64,000 bases of DNA from Catenovulum agarivorans YM01 (GTDB lineage: Bacteria > Pseudomonadota > Gammaproteobacteria > Enterobacterales > Alteromonadaceae): positions 100,378 through 164,377 of the forward strand of contig NZ_JH767527.1 in the NCBI RefSeq assembly GCF_000281085.1, read 5' to 3'. Shown one piece after another: positions 8,182 through 16,708 of the stretch. The stretch's first letter is position 1. Each line of letters begins with the position of its first letter. The notes beneath the pieces are model-generated. The model did no database searches, had not been told where the DNA came from, and saw only the letters and a program-made list of their open reading frames with translations. The position numbers and the translations under genes are program-made.

Positions 8182-9890
8182 TGAAAATAGTCAGACGTTC
8201 AACGCCTGATACCTCAGCTTTACCTGCAAGTTTACATCCTGTACTGCAACGCATATTAGCAAATAGAGAGATTTCAGCTGACGAGCTGGAACTCTCTTTG
8301 TCGCGTTTACACAAACCTAATTTAAAAGGTGTTGAACAAGCGGTTGCTGTTTTATATCAAGCAATTCAACAAAATTTATCTATATTTATTATCGGCGATT
8401 TTGATGCTGATGGTGCTACGAGTACTGCACTTAGCGTCTCGGCATTAAAGCAACTAGGTGCAACTAAAGTCGACTTTTTAGTGCCAAACAGGTTTGACTT
8501 TGGTTATGGATTGTCTGAACAAATTGTTGATATTGCGCATCAAATGGGCGCGCAAGTATTAATGACCGTTGATAATGGTATTTCCTGTGTTGCTGGGGTT
8601 AAACGTGCAAAAGATCTTGGCATGCAGGTGGTGGTAACTGATCACCATTTACCCGGTAATCAACTACCAAATGCAGACGCTATTGTTAACCCAAATCAAG
8701 ACGACTGCCCATTTCCATCGAAAAATATCGCAGGTGTTGGCGTTGCGTTTTATTTGATGTTGGCACTACGCAGTTATATGCGTGAAGTTGGCTATTTCTC
8801 GCAACTGGCAATTAAAGAGCCTAATTTTGCTAACTTGTTAGATTTAGTTGCGCTTGGCACTGTTGCTGATGTAGTGCCGCTTGATGATGTTAATCGTATT
8901 TTGGTACAGCAAGGTATTAATCGGATTAAAAAAGGCTTCGCACGCCCAGGTATCAAAGCATTATTAGATATTGCCAACCGAGACTTTAAACAACTTGTTT
9001 CTAGTGATTTTGGATTCGCAATCGGCCCAAGGCTCAATGCTGCAGGACGTTTAGATGATATGACTTTGGGGATCAGCTGCTTGTTAGCTGACGATTATAC
9101 CCAAGCCATGCATATTGCCAGCCGGTTAGATGAACTCAACCAAGAGCGTCGAGCAATTGAATCTAGCATGCAAGTCGAAGCAATTAATACCTTAAGTAAA
9201 ATTAAGTTAGATGAACTGCCTTATGGGATTTGTTTATATCAAGACGATTGGCATCAAGGTGTTATTGGAATTCTTGCAGGGCGGATAAAAGAGCGTTATC
9301 ACAGGCCTGTAATCATTTTTGCTGAAGACAATGATGATGTTTTAAAAGGCTCCTGTCGCTCAATTCCGGGTTTGCATATTCGTGATGTATTAGAGCGAAT
9401 GCATACTTTGCACCCAGACTTAATCATTAAGTTTGGTGGCCATGCAATGGCTGCAGGTTTGAGTATCAAAAAAGCCAATTTTGCACTGTTTAAGCAAATT
9501 TTCGATGACACAGTTAAATCTTTAGTTAATCAAGATATTTTAACCAATGTTTGTTTAACCGATGGCGCACTAGCTGACAATGAGCTTACTCTTGAGGTTG
9601 CGGAACTGTTACGAGCTGCCTTGCCTTGGGGACAATGTTTTGAACCACCCATTTTTGATGATGTATTTGTGATAGCACAAGAGCGATTGTTGCAAGATAA
9701 ACATATTAAGTTTGTATTGCAGCATCAAAGTGGTTTAGCCGTCGATGCAATTTGGTTCAACTACAACCCAGAACATTGGACTGTCAACAGCCAGCAAAAA
9801 GTCCATTTAGCTTTTAGTTTAGATATAAATGAATTTAGAGGGCAAAGGAACATTCAACTTATGGTTAAAACGGCCAACTTAGTTGCTTAA
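8181..9890 (+). CDS. recJ: Single-stranded-DNA-specific exonuclease RecJ
   Basis: 569 residues, close to the usual length. DHH-family motifs are in order: DFDADGATST (motif I, about residue 75), LMTVDNGIS, TDHHLPG (motif III) and the DHHA1 region ending KFGGHAMAAGLSI, followed by the C-terminal OB-type domain. RecJ degrades 5' single-stranded ends in RecF recombination and base-excision or mismatch repair. It is coupled to dsbC by a one-base overlap. The prfB-lysS genes that often follow are not here; a LacI-type gene follows instead. Confidence 0.97.
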   Translation: MKIVRRSTPDTSALPASLHPVLQRILANREISADELELSLSRLHKPNLKGVEQAVAVLYQAIQQNLSIFIIGDFDADGATSTALSVSALKQLGATKVDFLVPNRFDFGYGLSEQIVDIAHQMGAQVLMTVDNGISCVAGVKRAKDLGMQVVVTDHHLPGNQLPNADAIVNPNQDDCPFPSKNIAGVGVAFYLMLALRSYMREVGYFSQLAIKEPNFANLLDLVALGTVADVVPLDDVNRILVQQGINRIKKGFARPGIKALLDIANRDFKQLVSSDFGFAIGPRLNAAGRLDDMTLGISCLLADDYTQAMHIASRLDELNQERRAIESSMQVEAINTLSKIKLDELPYGICLYQDDWHQGVIGILAGRIKERYHRPVIIFAEDNDDVLKGSCRSIPGLHIRDVLERMHTLHPDLIIKFGGHAMAAGLSIKKANFALFKQIFDDTVKSLVNQDILTNVCLTDGALADNELTLEVAELLRAALPWGQCFEPPIFDDVFVIAQERLLQDKHIKFVLQHQSGLAVDAIWFNYNPEHWTVNSQQKVHLAFSLDINEFRGQRNIQLMVKTANLVA

Positions 9891-9913
9891 AGTAAATTAT
9901 CTTCACTTTAGTT

Positions 9914-9957
9914 CGAGATTTATTGCATAAAATTTAAAATTTATGCAATAAATCTCG
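9914..9957. repeat. 44-bp near-perfect palindrome
   Basis: Arms CGAGATTTATTGCATAAA (9914-9931) and TTTATGCAATAAATCTCG (9940-9957) are perfect inverted copies; including the centre, 21 of 22 pairs match. It stands 23 bases after the recJ stop and about 95 bases before the leader ORF of the LacI-type gene. It could end recJ transcription, although no T-run follows, or be a cruciform/operator. Confidence 0.75.
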
Positions 9958-10052
9958 CGCAATTTTGAAATATTGATATAAACTCTTGAATATATGCATT
10001 AATGAGTTGTAGTCAGGGATGAATTGCAGTGATTTAAAGTATCAGGAGAGCA

Positions 10053-10088
10053 ATGAAGCTGGCCGCGACACTTAAAGAGGTTGTATGA
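10053..10088 (+). CDS. Putative 11-residue leader peptide ahead of the LacI-type gene
   Basis: An ATG at 10053 with a strong AGGAG five bases upstream opens MKLAATLKEVV and stops at TGA 10086-10088, which overlaps the ATG of the LacI-type regulator (ATGA). The regulator itself has only AGAGG at short spacing. The layout suggests translational coupling or a regulatory leader. The peptide's resemblance to the usual LacI N-end (ATLKDVA) also permits a frameshifted or duplicated start. Confidence 0.45.
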   Translation: MKLAATLKEVV

Positions 10089-11110
10089 AACAAAAAGCTA
10101 CGTCATTTGACATCGCTTATAAAGCAGGCGTTTCGCAGTCAACTGTTTCTAGGGCATTACGCAATAGCCCTTTGGTAAACGAAGAAACCCGCAAAAAAGT
10201 CCAAGCTATTGCCAAAGAGCTAAACTACAAAGTAGACAAAAATGCCAGTAATTTGCGTTCCCAACATACTGGAACTTTAGCCTTATTATTGTTTGAAGAT
10301 CCGACCATGGATGACTCGTTAATCAATCCATTTTTCTTATCTATGCTTGGTAGTATAACTCGGGCTGCTGCGAAAAAAGGCTACGATTTGCTAGTTTCGT
10401 TCCAACAACTCAGTGAAGACTGGCATGCAGATTACGAAGATGCGTCTAAAGCTGACGGTATTATCTTATTGGGTTACGGCGATTACACTGACTACGAAGA
10501 AAAACTGATTAAATTACACGAACAAGGCACACATTTTGTCCGTTATGGTGCTGTGGCTGAGGGCCAGCCGGGTGTTTCTTTTGGTTGCGACAACTTTCAT
10601 GGTGGATATTTAGCGACCAAACACTTAATTGAATTAGGCCGGAAAAAGTTTGCGTTTTTAGGTGGTGCAGACGATTCATGCCCAGAATTTTGGTCGCGCT
10701 ATCAAGGCCATTGCAAAGCGTTAGAAGAGGCTGGTTTGCCAATAAAACCTGAATGCCAGCGTAATGCAATTTCCACCGAGGAATCTGGCTTCAATGCTGC
10801 AAAAACACTTATGGCGTTAGATGTAGAGTTTGATGCTGTGATGGGCGCATCTGATATGATAGCAATAGGTGGTATGCGCGCTTTCCAAGAGCAAGGTCTA
10901 AAAGTGCCAGAGCAAGTTGCTGTAGTTGGCTTTGATGATATTCCAATTGCACATTTTACCAATCCGCCGTTAACCACCATTCAGCAAAACACTAAACTTG
11001 CTGGTGAAATGTTAGTTGAAGCCCTAGTTAACTTAATCCACGATATTGAAGTCAAAGCGAGTTTAACGCCGGCTAAACTGATAGTGCGCAAATCATGTGG
11101 ATGCTCCTAA
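10085..11110 (+). CDS. LacI family transcriptional regulator
   Basis: 341 residues. The N-terminal helix-turn-helix is canonical (TSFDIAYKAGVSQSTVSRAL, residues about 5-24), followed by the hinge helix region (NLRSQHTG) and a periplasmic-binding-like sugar domain ending FDDIPIAHFTNPPLTTI and the terminal RKSCGCS. LacI-type proteins repress or activate carbohydrate genes in response to a small ligand; no sugar gene is adjacent, so the regulon is unknown. The gene starts within the stop of an 11-codon leader ORF, and its last 14 bases overlap the GTG start proposed for tadA. Confidence 0.93.
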   Translation: MKQKATSFDIAYKAGVSQSTVSRALRNSPLVNEETRKKVQAIAKELNYKVDKNASNLRSQHTGTLALLLFEDPTMDDSLINPFFLSMLGSITRAAAKKGYDLLVSFQQLSEDWHADYEDASKADGIILLGYGDYTDYEEKLIKLHEQGTHFVRYGAVAEGQPGVSFGCDNFHGGYLATKHLIELGRKKFAFLGGADDSCPEFWSRYQGHCKALEEAGLPIKPECQRNAISTEESGFNAAKTLMALDVEFDAVMGASDMIAIGGMRAFQEQGLKVPEQVAVVGFDDIPIAHFTNPPLTTIQQNTKLAGEMLVEALVNLIHDIEVKASLTPAKLIVRKSCGCS

Positions 11111-11633
11111 AGTTGTGAGTGAGACGAGTCAAAACAACTACGATGAATATTGGATGATGCGAGCATTAGAGCTCGCAGACCAAGCCAAAAGCATCAATGA
11201 AATACCTGTTGGTGCCGTTGTCGTAAAAGACAATCAATTGATAGCCTCTGGTTTCAACCAGTCCATTTTAGCCAATGATCCTTCCGCACATGCAGAAATG
11301 TTGGCTATTCGCCAAGCAGGCAAGGTATTGAATAACTATCGACTGATAGGTTGCAAACTCTATGTAACCTTAGAACCTTGCCCTATGTGTGCTGGTTTAT
11401 TGGTGCATAGTCGGCTCGATGAAATTATTTTTGGTGCATCAGATCTTAAAACCGGTGCTTGTGGATCAGTTATGAACTTAGCGCAGCATGAAAAGCTTAA
11501 TCATCAATTAAACATTCGTGGTGGTGTATTAGCTGAATTATGTGGTAATAAATTGTCGGACTTTTTTAGACAGCGCCGTGCAGAAATTAAAAAACAGAAA
11601 CAGTTAAAGCGTAAATTAGACTTGGGTAGTTAA
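11097..11633 (+). CDS. tadA: tRNA-specific adenosine deaminase TadA
   Basis: 178 residues from GTG 11097; a second GTG at 11115 would give 172. The deaminase zinc motif HAEMLAI (catalytic Glu) and PCPMCAG are present in the standard order and spacing. TadA converts A34 to inosine in tRNA-Arg(ACG) and is normally essential. The C-end is rich in Lys/Arg, as in other TadA proteins. It overlaps the LacI-type gene by 14 bases, an uncommon partnership that implies coupled translation or a start a little further in. Confidence 0.95.
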   Translation: MDAPKVVSETSQNNYDEYWMMRALELADQAKSINEIPVGAVVVKDNQLIASGFNQSILANDPSAHAEMLAIRQAGKVLNNYRLIGCKLYVTLEPCPMCAGLLVHSRLDEIIFGASDLKTGACGSVMNLAQHEKLNHQLNIRGGVLAELCGNKLSDFFRQRRAEIKKQKQLKRKLDLGS

Positions 11634-11699
11634 TTTAAATTTGTTGCTAGTGGGTATGTTTAAGTAAGCTGGAGAGGTGAGAGGTTGGAAGAGACTAAG

Positions 11700-11822
11700 T
11701 TAAAAACTAGTTTCTTCCATATGCATAGAGGCAAAGCTTTTACGACGAGAAAGCACCTTGGTATGTGTTTTCTTTAATAAAGTTTTACGTCGGCTAGACG
11801 TTGATAATTTTCTTTTCTTCAT
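11700..11822 (-). CDS. Small basic protein, 40 aa
   Basis: Reading the minus strand from the ATG at 11822 gives 40 residues (41 if the preceding ATG at 11825 is used). TAGGA stands six bases upstream of the second ATG. The product is very basic: it opens MKKRKLSTSSRRKTLLKK and contains KVLSRRKSF, with no Cys and no hydrophobic helix, like ribosome- or nucleic-acid-associated micro-proteins. No family recognised. It lies alone between tadA and the NsrR-like gene, convergent to tadA. Confidence 0.55.
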   Translation of the reverse strand: MKKRKLSTSSRRKTLLKKTHTKVLSRRKSFASMHMEETSF

Positions 11823-11907
11823 CATTTTTCCTATTTATCCAGTTTTCTGGTTATCTATTTTCATTTTTAAATCCCGTCCATTGAAACAGAGCAAAATGAC
11901 AGAAATA

Positions 11908-12345
11908 TTAAAGTGGCTCCATCAATAATAAATCGTCAAATTTGCCCGGTCCTTTATACGCAACATCCGCTAATGTTTTAGCTTCTAGTTCGGCCATAAA
12001 TGCGTTTGTTGCCGTAGCAAATACACCACGTAAGTTACACGAAGTACGGATTGGACATTCAGTACCTTCGCAATCTACAGCATACAATTCAGGCTCTATA
12101 TTACGTACTACGTCGGCTATGGTTAATTTAGTGCTATCAACCGCCAAGGATATTCCCCCTTGTTTACCGCGCGATGATTCAATGTAACCAAGCTGAACCA
12201 GTTTTTGGCTGACTTTTTGTAAATGATTTAAATTCATATCAAAAAAGCTGGCCAATTGTCCTAATGACATTTTGAAACCTGCCGGTTTTTCTGCTAAAAA
12301 AATGAGCGTTCGTAAAGCATAATCAGTAAAACGGGTTAGTTGCAT
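11908..12345 (-). CDS. nsrR: Rrf2 family regulator, NsrR-like
   Basis: 145 residues. N-terminal winged helix opens MQLTRFTDYALRTLIFLA, the family signature, with recognition helix LNHLQKVSQKLVQLGYI. Three Cys in CEGTECPIRTSC have the spacing of the NsrR iron-sulfur cluster ligands. NsrR senses nitric oxide and represses NO-detoxification genes; none is next to it here. IscR-like alternatives have a different Cys spacing. The gene is monocistronic and followed on the same side by cysZ upstream. Confidence 0.85.
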   Translation of the reverse strand: MQLTRFTDYALRTLIFLAEKPAGFKMSLGQLASFFDMNLNHLQKVSQKLVQLGYIESSRGKQGGISLAVDSTKLTIADVVRNIEPELYAVDCEGTECPIRTSCNLRGVFATATNAFMAELEAKTLADVAYKGPGKFDDLLLMEPL

Positions 12346-12397
12346 ATACTTAAGTTACTGTTATTAATCTTTTATGACAGCCTACCACAGCTATTTT

Positions 12398-13120
12398 TTA
12401 ATCTAAATCATTAAAATATCTTTCTACCCAAAGCTTAGTTGCACCGCACACGGCTGCAGGCATAATAATTAAATTAACCAGTGGCAACATTGACAATAAG
12501 CTAACAAAACCACCAAAACTAAAAGTGGTTAATTTACTCTTACTTAAGGTTGAGCGCATACGGTGAAAATCAATTTGGTGATTATCAAAACAAAAATCGC
12601 AATACTGAATTGCCATCATCCAGGCAATAAATAAAAACCATATCAATTGGCCGACAACAGGAATAAACAAAAACAGAATAAAAAAGCCAATGGCTCTTGG
12701 GATAAAATAAAGCTGTTTAGTCCATTCACGTTTAAGTGTGCGTGAAATTTCGCTGCTTAACTTAAATTGGCTCGGCGCTTGACTAGCAATGTGTGGATTT
12801 AACTTTTCTTCCACTTTTGCAGCTAATAGCCCATGAAATGGTGCTGCAATAAAATTGGCTATGGCGGTAAATAAAAAGATAAATAGCGCGAAAAAGCATA
12901 TAAGCATAAAAGGAATAACTAAAAAGTTTAACCAAGAAAGCCAATCGGGCACCAAGTCGACAACAAATTGGTTGATTTTATCTATTTGTTGCCACATCCA
13001 ATAAAAGGCGCCGCCGAACAAAAATAAATTTAGCAAAATTGGTAAGTAGACAAATCGTCGAATACCTTTTTGATTAATCAGCCTAAATCCATCAATTAGT
13101 GCACTAAATCCTAAACTCAT
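12398..13120 (-). CDS. cysZ: Sulfate transporter CysZ / EI24 family
   Basis: 240 residues with about four membrane segments and a cytoplasmic amphipathic part, opening GFSALIDGFRLINQKGIRRFVYLP, whose central LINQKGIRRFVYLP matches the conserved CysZ N-end. CysZ promotes sulfate uptake for cysteine synthesis. It is transcribed divergently from smc across a 102-bp spacer; in gammaproteobacteria cysZ is commonly adjacent to zipA-type loci, and that context holds here. Confidence 0.88.
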   Translation of the reverse strand: MSLGFSALIDGFRLINQKGIRRFVYLPILLNLFLFGGAFYWMWQQIDKINQFVVDLVPDWLSWLNFLVIPFMLICFFALFIFLFTAIANFIAAPFHGLLAAKVEEKLNPHIASQAPSQFKLSSEISRTLKREWTKQLYFIPRAIGFFILFLFIPVVGQLIWFLFIAWMMAIQYCDFCFDNHQIDFHRMRSTLSKSKLTTFSFGGFVSLLSMLPLVNLIIMPAAVCGATKLWVERYFNDLD

Positions 13121-13222
13121 ATTTTTATTAAACCTTAAATGATAAAAATTTGTTTCTGTCTACAGCTTTTGATATGTTGCAGCCCTTAACTTTTCAACCT
13201 GTTTTGTCCAAATAAGCCGTAC

Positions 13223-16200
13223 ATGAGACTTAAACAAATAAAACTTGCGGGTTTTAAGTCATTTGTTGACCCAACAACTGTGCCATTTCCAGCGCAGATG
13301 TCGGCTATTGTAGGGCCAAACGGTTGTGGCAAGTCAAATATTATCGATGCAGTACGCTGGGTATTAGGTGAAAGCTCAGCGAAAAACCTGCGCGGCGATA
13401 ATATGACTGATGTAATCTTCAATGGTTCCAGTGCTCGTAAACCTGTTTCACAAGCTAGCATAGAATTAGTATTTGATAATAGTGAAGGGCGTTTACAAGG
13501 CGAATATGCCAAATACAACGAAATATCAGTAAAACGCACAGTTAACCGCGATCCAACCGCAGCTTATTTTTTAAATGGCACTAAGTGCCGTAAAAAAGAC
13601 ATTACTGATTTATTTTTAGGAACTGGTTTAGGCCCAAGATCATATGCCATTATTGAACAAGGCATGATCTCAAGGTTAATTGAATCAAAACCGCAAGATT
13701 TACGTTTATTTATTGAAGAAGCCGCTGGTATTTCGAAATATAAAGAAAGGCGGCGCGAAACCGAAACGCGTATTCGCCATACCCGCGATAATTTAGAGCG
13801 CTTAGAAGACGTATTATCTGAACTACAAGCGCAATTAGAAAAACTACAAAGACAAGCAAGCGCCGCTAAACGTTACAAAGAACTCAAAGCGAAAGAGCGC
13901 AAACTCAAAGCAGAACTCGCCGTCCTAAAATGGATGCGTTTAAACGGCCAAGCTGATGTACTGCAACAAGATATTCAGCAAAAACAATTAGAATTAGAGT
14001 CTTTAACTTCAGAGCAGCGTGGTGATGAAGCCCAACTAATTGAACTTAAACAGTCGCAATTTATGTTTAGGCAAAAGCTTGAACATATTACCAATGATAT
14101 ATTTAAAACTGCACAAACTATCAGTAAAAATGAACAAAGTATTGTGCATCTGAAAGAGAAAAAGCAACACTTCGAATTAGAAAAGCGCCAGTTGCAAGAT
14201 GACATTATTCGCATTGAAGAGCGCATTGAACAAGAGCAAGAAGATGTTGCAAACCACACCTTTACTATCAGTGAGCTTGAACCCGAGCTAGAAATGCTGA
14301 TTGAACAAATGTTTGAAGCCGAATTAGATCTAGAAGAAAAAAACACGAAATATGAAAGTTTTTCTAACCAATGGGCTGAAAAATCTAAAGCTTATTTTAA
14401 GCTTGAAAGTGAAATAGCTGCAAAAAAATCGCAGAGTGACACTATTAGGCATATAATTAGCACTTCATTGCAGCGTTTGCAGCAATTAGAGCAAGCACTT
14501 GCAGAATTAACTCAACCGCAAGATATTAACCTTGAACAAATTACCGAAGCAGCGCATATCACGGAAAGTCGCCTCGAAACGCTACAGGAACAGAATACAC
14601 AGACGCAAGATCAATTACAGATTGATCGTCAGCAATGTAAGTTTGTTGAATCCACAATCAGTCAGTGCAATCAAAGCATCAACCAAATTAGAGGAAGAAT
14701 TGCCTCTTTAGAAACCTTAATTAATCACCAAAACAAGATTAATAACCAACAAGTTGAAAACTGGTTAAAACAAACCGGGCTGGCTGAAAAAGCATCTGAA
14801 CTTAGCTCCAAAATAAAAGTTAACTCAGGTTGGGAAAAAGCGGTTGAATTGGTGATGAGCCAATGGCAAAAAGCTTTGTTTATTGACGCAAGTTTGCCAG
14901 AAATGACAAATGAATATCCCGCTGGTTTTATGCTTACAAGCTCAAAGCTGGGTTACCCGATTGATACAGGTGAATTTAAACGCTCGCTGGCAAGTCAAGT
15001 CACCGCACCCGATTTCGTTTTAAATATTTTGGCTAAGGTTAAAATTGACGGAAGCGAACCCAATGCAAATCAATCTGTAATTAACCAACAAGGCGATTGG
15101 CGTGGTTTGGGTTGGCAATTTAGATTTGACGATAACAAACAAAGTGTTTTTGAATTAGATAACCAACTGCAAGAATGTAATCAAGAGCTAGAGCTTAAAC
15201 AATTAGAACTTGAAGAAGCACAAACTTTACTTGAACAGAACGAGAGTAAAATTCATCAGACCCAAGCAAAACTCCAAGGTGAACAAAATACAATCGCTGA
15301 ACTCAAACAAGAGTTGCATCAATACTCAGTTGAATTAAAACAAGCAGAGTCTCAACTCGCTTTTTATCAACAACAGCAAGTTAAGCTAGAAAACGAGCAG
15401 CAATCACTTGCAGAACAAGTTGAAGTAGAGCAATTGCGCTTAGAAGATGTATTGATGGAAATTGAAGAGTTAACCGATAATCTTCAAGACAACCAAAGCG
15501 CCAATGCCCACGCTGAGCAACAAAAACATCAGCTACAACAAGCATTGGCCGATGCACGCAGTAAAAAAGACAGCTTAAATAATCAAAAACATCAATTACA
15601 ATTAAAACTAGAACAAGCAAAAAGTGCCGAGCAAAACGGCAAACAAATGCTTGCGAGCAGTCAAACAGCGCTTGCACAAGTAAAACTAAAACTAGAATTA
15701 ATTCAAGAACAAGCCCTAGAAAGTTCAGATCCAATTGAAGAAATGGCTGCTGAATTACAGATGTTGTTAGAAGAAAAAGCGCAGCAAACTGAGTTAAAAC
15801 AACAAACACAAATAGAGCTAGATGAAGTAGAAGCCAAACTCGCGGATTTGGAAAAAGGCCAGCATGGCATTATGGATAAAGCCAATAAGCTTAAAGAAGA
15901 TATTGGCCAACTTAAAATAGAGCAGGAAGGTTATCGTGTTCGTGCTAAATCCGTTCTCGAAGTTTTAGCCGACTTAGATGTGTCGTTTAAACAAGTATCC
16001 GAAGATATGCCGACTGAGGCAGCTGAAGCCGAATGGGAGAGCGATCTCGAAAAAACTACCACTTCCATAAATAGACTGGGCGCAATTAACTTAGCTGCAA
16101 TTGAAGAGTATGAACATCAAGCTGAACGCAAAACCTACTTAGATGCACAACATCACGATCTAGTATCCGCGTTAGAAACTTTAGAAGATGCCATTCGTAA

Positions 16201-16693
16201 AATTGATCGCGAAACTAAGTCTCGTTTTCGCGATACTTTTGAAAACGTCAATGCTGATTTAAAAATGTTATTTCCTAAAGTTTTTGGTGGTGGTGCTGCT
16301 TGGCTTGAATTAACCGATGATGATTTACTCGATACAGGTGTTACCATAATGGCTAGGCCACCAGGTAAACGAAATAGCACAATTCATCTATTATCCGGTG
16401 GCGAAAAAGCGCTAACCGCTTTATCATTGGTGTTTGCAATATTTAGGCTAAATCCAGCGCCGTTTTGTATGTTGGATGAGGTTGATGCACCATTAGACGA
16501 TGCAAACGTAGGGCGTTTTTGTCGTTTAGTTGAAGAAATGTCTTCGACAGTACAGTTTATCTATATTTCGCATAATAAAATCGCGATGGAAATGGCGTCC
16601 CATTTAGTGGGCGTGACCATGCAAGAGCCTGGTGTCTCAAGAATGGTCGCGGTAGACATTGAAAAAGCGATAGAATTGGCAGAATTACAATAA
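13223..16693 (+). CDS. smc: Chromosome partition protein Smc
   Basis: 1156 residues. The N-terminal head has Walker A GPNGCGKSNIIDAVRWVLGE; the C-terminal head has the signature LSGGEKALTAL and Walker B FCMLDEVDAPLDDANV. Long coiled coils (about residues 170-495 and 670-935) flank a hinge region around residues 505-640 that is poorly conserved compared with bacilli. The presence of Smc, rather than MukB, fits an alteromonad. It probably acts with ScpAB (not in this window) in chromosome organisation. zipA starts 15 bases downstream. Two long reverse-strand ORFs inside it are shadows. Confidence 0.96.
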   Translation: MRLKQIKLAGFKSFVDPTTVPFPAQMSAIVGPNGCGKSNIIDAVRWVLGESSAKNLRGDNMTDVIFNGSSARKPVSQASIELVFDNSEGRLQGEYAKYNEISVKRTVNRDPTAAYFLNGTKCRKKDITDLFLGTGLGPRSYAIIEQGMISRLIESKPQDLRLFIEEAAGISKYKERRRETETRIRHTRDNLERLEDVLSELQAQLEKLQRQASAAKRYKELKAKERKLKAELAVLKWMRLNGQADVLQQDIQQKQLELESLTSEQRGDEAQLIELKQSQFMFRQKLEHITNDIFKTAQTISKNEQSIVHLKEKKQHFELEKRQLQDDIIRIEERIEQEQEDVANHTFTISELEPELEMLIEQMFEAELDLEEKNTKYESFSNQWAEKSKAYFKLESEIAAKKSQSDTIRHIISTSLQRLQQLEQALAELTQPQDINLEQITEAAHITESRLETLQEQNTQTQDQLQIDRQQCKFVESTISQCNQSINQIRGRIASLETLINHQNKINNQQVENWLKQTGLAEKASELSSKIKVNSGWEKAVELVMSQWQKALFIDASLPEMTNEYPAGFMLTSSKLGYPIDTGEFKRSLASQVTAPDFVLNILAKVKIDGSEPNANQSVINQQGDWRGLGWQFRFDDNKQSVFELDNQLQECNQELELKQLELEEAQTLLEQNESKIHQTQAKLQGEQNTIAELKQELHQYSVELKQAESQLAFYQQQQVKLENEQQSLAEQVEVEQLRLEDVLMEIEELTDNLQDNQSANAHAEQQKHQLQQALADARSKKDSLNNQKHQLQLKLEQAKSAEQNGKQMLASSQTALAQVKLKLELIQEQALESSDPIEEMAAELQMLLEEKAQQTELKQQTQIELDEVEAKLADLEKGQHGIMDKANKLKEDIGQLKIEQEGYRVRAKSVLEVLADLDVSFKQVSEDMPTEAAEAEWESDLEKTTTSINRLGAINLAAIEEYEHQAERKTYLDAQHHDLVSALETLEDAIRKIDRETKSRFRDTFENVNADLKMLFPKVFGGGAAWLELTDDDLLDTGVTIMARPPGKRNSTIHLLSGGEKALTALSLVFAIFRLNPAPFCMLDEVDAPLDDANVGRFCRLVEEMSSTVQFIYISHNKIAMEMASHLVGVTMQEPGVSRMVAVDIEKAIELAELQ

Positions 16694-16708
16694 TATTACG
16701 GGTTTATA

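Noticed and set aside
13975-14346. 123-codon minus-strand frame inside smc
   Set aside because: Ser/Cys-rich translation typical of an antisense frame over coiled-coil codons.
15381-15809. 142-codon minus-strand frame inside smc
   Set aside because: Shadow of the Smc coiled-coil coding sequence; leucine/valine-rich translation opposite Gln/Glu/Lys codons.
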